This document shows positions 15,901 to 21,475 of a DNA stretch of 21,475 nucleotides, piece by piece. Under the pieces are notes generated by a model, which was not told the DNA's origin, made no database searches, and saw nothing but the letters and a program-made list of their open reading frames with translations. The stretch is from CAYRMV01 sp964425255 (GTDB taxonomy: Bacteria; Bacteroidota; Bacteroidia; Flavobacteriales_D; Crocinitomicaceae), in the NCBI GenBank assembly GCA_964425255.1, contig CAYRMV010000047.1:1-21475 (forward strand). The letters run 5' to 3'. Position 1 is the stretch's first letter. Each line of letters begins with the position of its first letter. Position numbers and translations under genes: made by a program.

Positions 15901-16319
15901 CACTCTTTGATTGAAAACTCTACTGGAAAAGGAAATTTACGAACATCCACCATCGATTTGCATTTTTCAAACGAGCGGAGCGCATCCGTAAACCGGTAAT
16001 TAAGTTGATAGGCTTTACCTAGAAAATAATGTGCTTCTGGGTCTGAACTCAAATTAGCAACGGCAAATTCTAAGTGTTTAACTGCTATTTGCTTATCGGT
16101 AGAATTGTTCAACACACAAACACCGTAGCGCAAGTTATAAAACGGATCACGCGGTTGAAGTGCGAGTAATTTCAGATACGATTCGGTTGCTGTTAGAAAG
16201 TCCTTTTCAACATAACTTTTTTCCGCTTTTACTTTTAGTTGCGCTTCTGTTTCTTGCGTATTTCCAACGAAGGAAAAACACAAAACGAGTAGAACTAATA
16301 AAAGCTTTAATTTATTCAC
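9948..16319 (-). CDS. Giant secreted TPR/PD40/CRD protein with long helical region and two SPOR-like segments
   Basis: A 2123-residue protein from a GTG start at 16319, which directly precedes a signal peptide (KLKLLLVLLVLCFSFVGNTQ); Cys14 has no proper lipobox. Regions in order: TPR-like helices (about 25-125); PD40-type propeller strands (about 155-340, e.g. YPYFDSKTGYLYFASEGHN and DDDFLFIPDTLGEYAYFSS); a carboxypeptidase-regulatory-like beta domain (about 345-400); about 1,200 residues rich in Glu, Lys, Gln and Ala with helical and coiled-coil character (about 440-1630); two SPOR-like segments beginning at about 1692 (YRVQVGAFSKP) and 1837 (FTVQIGVYNKP); and an unrecognised C-terminal domain (about 1975-2123). 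SPOR domains bind denuded peptidoglycan, so one end is probably wall-attached. The N-terminal order matches the type IX secretion protein PorE, but the OmpA-like domain is absent. Function is unknown. It lies 48 bases downstream of plsY. Confidence 0.85.
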   Translation of the reverse strand: MNKLKLLLVLLVLCFSFVGNTQETEAQLKVKAEKSYVEKDFLTATESYLKLLALQPRDPFYNLRYGVCVLNNSTDKQIAVKHLEFAVANLSSDPEAHYFLGKAYQLNYRFTDALRSFEKCKSMVDVRKFPFPVEFSIKECKDGVGLLSSFNELIVFQKVATDKNAFFRQYSLDNVGGDIVVAANYQTKEDKKNKHTPIMYFPAKPKFVFYASYGQVESNGLDLCIRQRKPDGTWMDAVQLPSQINTARNENYPYFDSKTGYLYFASEGHNSMGGYDLFRCKYDPTTNEAGTVENLDFPISSPDDDFLFIPDTLGEYAYFSSSRQAQNGKIHIYKVKIKNNPNRYFAIQGKVKGNVDAVRSIELVDPVSRKSLGTYEPDVSGNYTIILPKNGKYELRIQTESSKEPFISKIDIPNQPTFKPFIQTITQSEYNGVEDVQVENRFSEDPNEIQRLYAEVIRKQATLEPTNEFYSTETGEALLAIQDQLKKLDLEDLSPQEIKDKLIELVSKDQEKLHDIQTNQQKIWQEVSKNAGEILKIQAEVQLLSSKATTENDPKVKKEYLEEAAQKIDEINSKRAKSNHLIAYADSLSTIASETKVKMNATAAVHQSVSELPAEVTSEQIITVIKDHEQKLIEIHQEGSANATVQLTNQLLEKKKQLSSIQPQRTEYNQSIKQIKAEIADLEGKLNVAKPKDKEALERQIASKRNEWTIVNQELARLDSKAEAISNEIRQLENRLNEEQAIQRLALSGAAVSSEQAKGKLAETQNPNFNTLQNYISNELATLKESEPTTEIKELVSERNSWNQKRDEVQADKQLSDAEKKIKTYELEQEWADLIQSKIDEATNNPAFSDDQRFALRAEQAESDKRLNELENWAEKNQVNLVETSPEIAENESFENQKSAVLATEKPISIESWKNQAADLTDAERIEESKKYVQLADSQLAKLDELLQKQPTNNELQVSKQNWTKWKEEISEISSTTKPTNSIDLVAEKKNQLLAKQVPNKNLEPVNGVNQFETKEKLDEQKNAWLEEANVEINELNTLIKETPKDKELASKKKEWETFKKEVEQIEWKEGSSENVVNNQPVSTEKSDRITALEEKKKQLEAKTQSKETFSESEALTQKIKEKQAFSVEIDKALVLVQKEIEKQASNAVLVQEKEQILALKEANDAELAEVKQMQLNQLKTEIEPNQLLVKIDKTYQSDIQKTAPNQVDALIQREQALQTKLSAKISSNEKITAKSDKPELHAESEVLAELLEASKEREAQFQQQKQKGIENIEEPGNQLVETNESNEDSRVVTGPETAPKSLTKEVELAELIEKRDESAPSERKAIEKQIQVKQREVNEEKVKLLQDQVAENQVLFDQKRKLLGSITVENPEFLTEKQRLIEKQQNIQDQQVALQKNKNSATAFVEWEKLRTEQEKWVEEVNEFERKILVETLAAEKQVDPITWKSETVLRQESRQLSEQKNQIQAEISNLKAELEIAPKKELVAIQKAIEEKENQLYSIENKQETIQKEQENRKKVSNQVVDKASINQEVTFQQEQELATSEKYKTYFSAFQRNKTAENSVNSTRKQLETKRVQLDSIIQSSLSTKEDQRLLLLQKTEEIALLEQKLKSELVVWGKTEEELSAIHSGEVDKLEMMMMQNLVLRGVDPIAPLFVAASMVALPTDGFALVENPSETTKRIEIPLEAEVPSGLVYRVQVGAFSKPIPEERFNEFTPVSGEKLPSGITRYMAGFFTNRKSVLDAQKTIRGIGYGDAFPVAYCDGKRISMDEARRLELAGLCLPKGVDELMIELKENTAKALLDDTTKRVMLKRDELSYNQAPGAAKAETAESKQGLFFTVQIGVYNKPVSAETVKNITPLVTKRLANGQIRYSSGVFASIEDAKPKRNEAVNKGVKDAFITAYFRGERITLAEAQQILAEKGNSVIDVTAVKSNKTNENPSNELAKNTTDYASTSNPKDAVSFNEILSEPLQQAEKAVYFISKSKFEKYPLELLRRVNQKGFFYYDETAKHVYSMVYKNEDYIPEVYFYRNEIDTIYIEDRQTQFHLHQFKVEGIIAANQFEGDFMDWFIRLAVKREIWKAEDGYHVRFEIPSNDLMEWYRVRLERFGFSVKVYPYLLESEESKN

Positions 16320-16325
16320 GATAAG

Positions 16326-16339
16326 TACTTTCGAAAGTA
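16326..16339. promoter_or_regulatory. Perfect 14-bp palindrome upstream of the giant TPR/SPOR gene
   Basis: TACTTTCGAAAGTA is a perfect palindrome seven bases before the GTG start (16319). On the minus strand its first half, TACTTTCG, is one base from the TAnnTTTG -7 consensus. It could therefore be a weak internal promoter, an operator, or a small hairpin near the ribosome-binding region. It lies in the 48-base gap after plsY. Confidence 0.35.
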
Positions 16340-16367
16340 TAAAATTACAATTCTTTCTTAAGTACGA

Positions 16368-16988
16368 TTATTTTTTAAAAAGGTTCATTTTGTTTTCTTC
16401 TCCTTGCATTAAGCGAACGATGTTTTTCTTGTGTGCAAAAATGACAACCGCCCCCAAAACAATCGCAAATGCGCGCAACCAAATGGAATCAACTTGAAAC
16501 AAGTAAACGATCAACAAAGGAAAAGCGATGGATGCAACAATTGCGCCCAACGAAACGTAGTGAAACAAAATAAAAATTACGAGGAAAATCCCCAAACAAA
16601 TCATTGCTGCAGCAGGGTGAATTCCGATAATGATTCCCAAAGAAGTGGCAACCCCTTTTCCCCCTTTGAATTGAGCAAAAACGGGAAAAACATGTCCTAA
16701 TACTGCCGCAATTGCCGCAACCAATTGAATGTGAATAATAGATTCGGAATCCAATTGATTTTGAAGGATAAAAAACGGTAACAAAACGGCAAGTGCACCT
16801 TTGAAAACATCGATTAACAATACGAGAATTCCTGGTTTTTTACCCAAAACACGAAAGGTATTGGTTGCACCTGCATTTTTACTTCCGTGTTCGCGAACAT
16901 CCATTCCGTAGTACTTCTTCCCTACCCAAACAGCTGTTGGAATCGAACCCAATAAATAAGCAATTACACCAAAAATCAAAAAATTCAT
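16368..16988 (-). CDS. plsY: Acyl-phosphate:glycerol-3-phosphate acyltransferase PlsY
   Basis: A 206-residue inner-membrane enzyme with about five to seven hydrophobic segments. It transfers the acyl group of acyl-phosphate to glycerol 3-phosphate, the first step of phospholipid synthesis. All three family motifs are visible: LGSIPTAVWVGK with HGSKNAGATN (about 13-43), GHVFPVFAQFKGGKGVATSL (about 98-117), and the YVSLGA segment. I chose ATG 16988 (MNFLIFGVIAYLLGSIPTA), which matches typical PlsY N termini. An in-frame TTG at 16997 would add MIE and overlap the previous stop. The ATG is five bases after the stop of the upstream giant gene, so they are co-transcribed. Confidence 0.95.
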   Translation of the reverse strand: MNFLIFGVIAYLLGSIPTAVWVGKKYYGMDVREHGSKNAGATNTFRVLGKKPGILVLLIDVFKGALAVLLPFFILQNQLDSESIIHIQLVAAIAAVLGHVFPVFAQFKGGKGVATSLGIIIGIHPAAAMICLGIFLVIFILFHYVSLGAIVASIAFPLLIVYLFQVDSIWLRAFAIVLGAVVIFAHKKNIVRLMQGEENKMNLFKK

Positions 16989-16993
16989 TTCAA

Positions 16994-19900
16994 TCAATTT
17001 TCAAATAGGCGCATAAAGATACTCAACATTACCCGATCAAGAGTAGCATTGTAGCTAAAGTTTTTGGATTTGCGCTTATCGTCTTTCATTTCTACAATCG
17101 TTTTTTCGTAATCTGTATCGTTGGTGATCACTTTCAACTCTCCGTCTTTTTTGGTCATTGCATAGTCAAAGAAATAATCCAATCCACCCGGTACGGAGAA
17201 GAATATCCCAAAACGATCGCCTGTAACATTTTCAGAATAATTTTGCTGGAAATATGCTTTGGTTGGCAAAGAACGCAACACAGTTTGATCAAACATCGAA
17301 ACCAAAACTGCATCATTTCCTTTTGAAATCAACCCGTTTTTTTCCGGATTGTCAGACTTATCATAGGAAACCAACTTTAAGCCTGTTACCATAACTGCTT
17401 GCTCTAATTCTTTAGGCAATTTTCGAATATCGCCTTTTGTTAAATATTCTTCCTTCAATTTATCCGCTGTTTTTTGATCTGTCCATTGAACAAGTGCTTG
17501 CTCAAAGGTCGTTCCCTTCCACTCCATTGGATTTAAACCTTCCGTAACTTTAATCTTTTGCGCTGCTTTCTCTAAACTTCCTTTATCAATTGGCAGCGAA
17601 AAACGGGAAGTAAGATTCATGGATGTTTCCCCTGTTTGTTGGTTGTAGTTAATTGTCCCAACCGATTGAACAGTCACTTCACCGTAATTCATTCCAATCT
17701 GTATTTCACCTTCGCCATTCAACGAACAACTTGATGTATGCAAGGCCAAAAAGTTTCCTTTGGAATTACGTGCCGCTAATTTCTCACGGGAACCTATTTG
17801 GAATTCTTTTGCTCCCGCATCGTATTGCAAATAACCACTCGCAGTCATGACAATCGGATCGTTTGCATCGGTAAGAGAAGACAAAAAGGTTGGATACATT
17901 TTCACACTGTCCATGTCTTTGGAATCGCGCCAAACAATTCCTGCCGAAATGGCTTTTCCTTCCAAGGTTTTCATTTTTTCTGACACTGGAATTTGAATGT
18001 TTTTCGGATCAATTTCGGAAGTAAACGACATCCAACTTTTTGCAAATTTATCGCAGTTGTGATTGATACGCGTTGCTCCTGTAAACGTGATTAATGGATT
18101 GGCAGCCTTGATCTTAATATCACCATAATAATCAAAATACTTGCTCAATTTGAAGTTTGCATCTGAGGCAATTTTTCCTTCAGCAACCGTTTGAAATAAC
18201 GTATCTAAACCTATTTTGGTCATTGTTATGTAAGTGCGAACACTATCGGCATCATAATACGGATATTTCCCAGAAGATGTATATGCTTTTCGAGCTGAAA
18301 TGCGTGTATTTGCTTCCACAAACTGGTGGTATTTTGTAATGTAGTTGGCTACGATTCTTGAATTATCAAGCGGATCCATTTCTGCTTTTTTGCGAATCGT
18401 TACTTTCATGCTATCCGGATAAATTCGTGCATCTGCCACATCGATGTATTCCGTATTGGAACAATAGATGGTTTTTTCTTTCATGCTATATTTTGCTTTA
18501 GGAGCACGGAATTGCAACGAATCTTGTTTGGGATGAATCGAATAAAAATTCGGTGTCGCCAGATTCAACCCTGCATCGATGTTTATATCCGAACCTGCAT
18601 TGTTTTTAGCCAATTCAAGTGATTCTTGATCCATAAACCAAGTCAACATGTCCATTTTACACAAATATTGATTGACAGGGAAAATCACTTTCGACTCGCC
18701 TGAATTAGATTTGAAAATTCCCTTTCGCTCTTTAAATGAAACGTGTGCATTCACATTATCTGTTTTGACCGAAAGCGGATCTTCTCCTTCTTCTTGGTAC
18801 TTGTTTTTCAAATTGAAATTCGACGTATCGGCATCCGCATCCCAGCGTGAAAATTTAAATCGATCTGAACCGAGTGCTGCATCTTTTAAATTGATGATTC
18901 CGTTTCCAGTCATTCCTTTTTCTTGAATGACAGCAACCCCATTGAGTTTCGCTTCTTTGTTAAACATCACCAATTCTTCTTGGGGCGTGGATGCTGCTTT
19001 CAACATTTTCGCTTTGGGAACATACGTAATGTATGCTCGTTTGGCAGTTACATCTGGGAACTGTACTCCAACTTCCATCGGTTTGTTTTCAAATTCAGCA
19101 AAACCAACGGTTGAATCGGGTAAAAAAGTGAATGCTTTGGAATCTGACGTAGAATGGATAAACGCAATCACTCCAGAGCCTTGGAGCCCATTGTTTGAAA
19201 GTACAATTTTGTTGTTGTATTTCGCCGCTGTTCCATAAAAAGTATATCCATCTTTGGGTGCTTGCGTGGAAAAACCAAACGAATAATCTGGCATGATACG
19301 CACCGAATCCTTGAATTTTGGAAAAATTCCAGCTGAAGTCAATTCTCCTTTGAGAAACAATTTCTTTTCAGCAAAATTATCCAAGCTATCAATCGTAAAG
19401 GAATTTAAGGTGAAATAGAAACGACTGCTATCGTATGCTCCACGGTAAATCGAACGGTCGTTGTAATAAATATTAGGCTTGTTTGTCACAACCAATTTAG
19501 GGAAATCTGTGATCTTTTTGTTGTTTGCTGAGCGATTATTCGGTGCATCAATTAATATTTCTCCAATCATTCCAGAAATCGTGCTTCCCATCGCAATGGC
19601 TTCTTTTCCGTCTTGTTCAGTCAAAGGTTTTACACGAAAACGACCGTAATCTGTTTTAAGCAAATTAATTTTGTTGGCTTCGTAATCAAAATTGGCTTGT
19701 TGCGCCAAGATTTCCATTTTCCCTGAGTTGACATAACCAACGAAATCAAAATTTCGATTCTTTCCAATCGCAATTTTATTGTTCGTAGGAAAAACAGCCG
19801 TGTTTTGAGCATCTGAAATGCGGACTTGATCGACTGCATCCAAATGTATGGTCATCGTTTTAAGATCGATGTAGCCAAATCGTTCCAATAAACGTCGTTT

Positions 19901-21475
19901 TTCACTTTGTTCTTTATACGTTTTCTCCACATTTTGTAGTTCTGGACTTTGTGCAATTTGTTCGGGAGTGTAGCCTTCCAAAGCTTTTGGGCGTAAATCT
20001 GATACAAAACTTAGGTTATCAAAATCTTTTTTCGCTGATTTAGCATTGATAAAATGAATCAATTTTGGATTGATTGTAATCGTTTTGGCTTCTCCATCGA
20101 AACTGATAAAACCATAGCTACTCAATGACAGAAGAGTTGGTCGAACTTGCTCCAAGGTTTTCCCTAGAGCTGTTGCCGCTTTTCCTTCGGTCATGGTCGT
20201 TTCGTCGTATTTGTATGAATAATTGTATAAGGCCAATAAAGGATGAACCGACTCAAAACCTTGCAAACGATCATACAATTGTCCATCATAAAATGCGGTT
20301 GATTCTAATCGAGCAAGACGTTGGGTTTGACTTGTTCCAAAATCATAAGTCAATGTCATTTCATCCATTCCATGCGTCCACACCAATTTTTGGACATACA
20401 TATCCACGTTGTGGTACGAATTGGTAAATGGAGTTTGACCGATCCCCGGCATTCCACGTTTGAACTCAATTTTATTTGGTTTTAACTCATATAAAAAATG
20501 TAACCCTGGATGAAAAATGGAATCTTTTTCGCCAAAATAAAACGTTGTTAAAGCAGGCATAGCTTCCAATTTTTCATCGTTAATGATAAATAATTGCGCA
20601 ATCATTTTTGCTTTCACTTTTCCATTGAGCATCACAAAAACCTTAGCAGGTTCCGTTGAAGTCCCCAAACCGACAAAATCTTTTCCTTTTAATTGAAAAC
20701 TTCCTTCGTAATTGACATTTGGCTTTATATTATTGATTTTCAATCTTTTTTCAAAAGAAATAAACGAGGGATACGTTTTATCATCTTCCCGCATAATTTT
20801 GAAAGCACGTTCCGATAATTTCCCTTGAATAGGCGATGAAAAATAGGGCGAAGTTAGAGTTACTGTATCTAAATTGAAATTACTGGATCTCAGTGAAGTT
20901 TGGTATTTGTTCAATGTTGCGAACGTTTTCATGGGGTCTAAACCGACTTTTTCCCACGTAATTTTCCCTTCATTTCCAGACCATTTCTTCAACAATGGAT
21001 CAAAATTACCCGTTGTACCATAAACCACAATACTATCTAAAAAAGGTTTTTCGTCGGCTGTTTTTTTACTTGTATTAATTACTGCACAAACGAGTTTCCC
21101 GGATTCAAACTGAACAAAAGGTTGGTCATCGGTGTAGGTAAATGAATAGTTTCCTTGAAAGAAAAACCACGTATGACCGGATTCCTCAACCAATTTTCGT
21201 TCGGAGAAAAACCCTTGTGAAAAATCAATAAACTCCTCGAGCTTTTTCGGGTTTTTGTTGTCCATCAATTTATCAATTGTACTGTTCCAATTGCTAATAC
21301 TGGCTGCAGATTGCTTGTTATGAACCAAGGAATAATACGAAAACACATAATTGTAAATTACTGGAAACATTTTCAATCTTTTTGCTTCCAAAGCATTACA
21401 CGTTGTAACCATTCGATTGAAATTATCGTCTGAAAACTCTGTCGATTCAATCAATGCAGGTGTCAACTGTTTTTT
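16994..21475 (-). CDS. Giant beta-rich protein of unknown function, N terminus beyond the window
   Basis: At least 1,493 residues are visible and the frame is still open at the window edge, so the true start lies outside; the TTG at 21466 is an internal Leu codon. There is no membrane segment in the visible part. The sequence is dominated by short alternating strands with Gly/Asn/Asp turns, e.g. GYTFYGTAAKYNNKIVLSNN, VAVIQEKGMTGNGIINLKD and GDIKIKAANPLITFTGATRI. This pattern suggests stacked beta structure, loosely like OstA/LptA-type or other repetitive exported beta proteins. Two helical insertions with winged-helix-like pattern lie near residues 380-440. I recognise no named family. Its stop is five bases from the plsY ATG, so it is co-transcribed with plsY and probably with the TPR/SPOR giant, which points to an envelope role by context only. 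Confidence 0.8.
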   Translation of the reverse strand, partial: KKQLTPALIESTEFSDDNFNRMVTTCNALEAKRLKMFPVIYNYVFSYYSLVHNKQSAASISNWNSTIDKLMDNKNPKKLEEFIDFSQGFFSERKLVEESGHTWFFFQGNYSFTYTDDQPFVQFESGKLVCAVINTSKKTADEKPFLDSIVVYGTTGNFDPLLKKWSGNEGKITWEKVGLDPMKTFATLNKYQTSLRSSNFNLDTVTLTSPYFSSPIQGKLSERAFKIMREDDKTYPSFISFEKRLKINNIKPNVNYEGSFQLKGKDFVGLGTSTEPAKVFVMLNGKVKAKMIAQLFIINDEKLEAMPALTTFYFGEKDSIFHPGLHFLYELKPNKIEFKRGMPGIGQTPFTNSYHNVDMYVQKLVWTHGMDEMTLTYDFGTSQTQRLARLESTAFYDGQLYDRLQGFESVHPLLALYNYSYKYDETTMTEGKAATALGKTLEQVRPTLLSLSSYGFISFDGEAKTITINPKLIHFINAKSAKKDFDNLSFVSDLRPKALEGYTPEQIAQSPELQNVEKTYKEQSEKRRLLERFGYIDLKTMTIHLDAVDQVRISDAQNTAVFPTNNKIAIGKNRNFDFVGYVNSGKMEILAQQANFDYEANKINLLKTDYGRFRVKPLTEQDGKEAIAMGSTISGMIGEILIDAPNNRSANNKKITDFPKLVVTNKPNIYYNDRSIYRGAYDSSRFYFTLNSFTIDSLDNFAEKKLFLKGELTSAGIFPKFKDSVRIMPDYSFGFSTQAPKDGYTFYGTAAKYNNKIVLSNNGLQGSGVIAFIHSTSDSKAFTFLPDSTVGFAEFENKPMEVGVQFPDVTAKRAYITYVPKAKMLKAASTPQEELVMFNKEAKLNGVAVIQEKGMTGNGIINLKDAALGSDRFKFSRWDADADTSNFNLKNKYQEEGEDPLSVKTDNVNAHVSFKERKGIFKSNSGESKVIFPVNQYLCKMDMLTWFMDQESLELAKNNAGSDINIDAGLNLATPNFYSIHPKQDSLQFRAPKAKYSMKEKTIYCSNTEYIDVADARIYPDSMKVTIRKKAEMDPLDNSRIVANYITKYHQFVEANTRISARKAYTSSGKYPYYDADSVRTYITMTKIGLDTLFQTVAEGKIASDANFKLSKYFDYYGDIKIKAANPLITFTGATRINHNCDKFAKSWMSFTSEIDPKNIQIPVSEKMKTLEGKAISAGIVWRDSKDMDSVKMYPTFLSSLTDANDPIVMTASGYLQYDAGAKEFQIGSREKLAARNSKGNFLALHTSSCSLNGEGEIQIGMNYGEVTVQSVGTINYNQQTGETSMNLTSRFSLPIDKGSLEKAAQKIKVTEGLNPMEWKGTTFEQALVQWTDQKTADKLKEEYLTKGDIRKLPKELEQAVMVTGLKLVSYDKSDNPEKNGLISKGNDAVLVSMFDQTVLRSLPTKAYFQQNYSENVTGDRFGIFFSVPGGLDYFFDYAMTKKDGELKVITNDTDYEKTIVEMKDDKRKSKNFSYNATLDRVMLSIFMRLFEN

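Noticed and set aside
16989..16997. TTG 16997 as the plsY start
   Set aside because: It overlaps the upstream stop codon and adds three residues not typical of PlsY; ATG 16988 gives the normal N terminus.
21464..21466. TTG 21466 as the start of the giant beta-rich gene
   Set aside because: The frame stays open to the window end and the protein shows no export signal there; the true start lies upstream of the window.

Overview
The window looks like a draft-assembly scaffold from a Bacteroidota bacterium, most likely order Flavobacteriales (a Crocinitomicaceae/Fluviicola-like organism is my best guess, unverified). The reasons are: -7 promoter elements of the Bacteroidota type TAnnTTTG lying very close to start codons, weak or absent Shine-Dalgarno sites, low-GC coding DNA, and a very large secreted protein with TPR, PD40 and SPOR-like segments. 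A run of exactly 100 N (7111-7210) is a scaffold gap.

Layout. (1) 1-1730: a minus-strand, AT-rich accessory module (AraC-type regulator, four-helix membrane protein, DUF1801 protein) framed by inverted copies of a 14-nt sequence. (2) 1731-2819: gene-free and repeat-rich. (3) 2820-6252: an alpha/beta hydrolase (+), then a tight minus-strand operon meaB - S4 RNA-binding protein - TauE/SafE exporter, with a YfcE-type phosphoesterase transcribed divergently from meaB. (4) 6253-7891: a second repeat-rich stretch. It holds a 166-bp MITE-like insertion with an 8-bp target duplication, one small possibly decaying signal-peptide ORF, a 166-bp tandem repeat interrupted by the assembly gap, and the terminator of accD. 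(5) 7892-9833: fba (class II aldolase) followed by accD, a housekeeping pair on the minus strand. (6) 9948-21475: a minus-strand set of a giant exported-looking beta-rich protein (N terminus beyond the window), plsY, and a 2123-residue protein.

The most interesting object is the 2123-residue protein. Its N-terminal third (signal peptide, TPR, PD40-like propeller, carboxypeptidase-regulatory-like domain) has the domain order known from the type IX secretion protein PorE. The PorE-like OmpA domain is missing. In its place are about 1,200 residues of charged helical sequence with roughly 95-residue Trp-containing repeats, two SPOR-like segments and an unrecognised C-terminal domain. The protein is encoded just downstream of plsY (phospholipid synthesis) and of the other giant protein, which suggests a cell-envelope function, but this is inference.

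The two repeat-rich intergenic stretches share sequence families: a 44-bp GC-rich hairpin element, a 20-bp AAAAC/GTTTT element, and degenerate short tandem repeats. One hairpin element sits inside the MITE-like insertion. I saw no rRNA, tRNA, CRISPR array or transposase gene.
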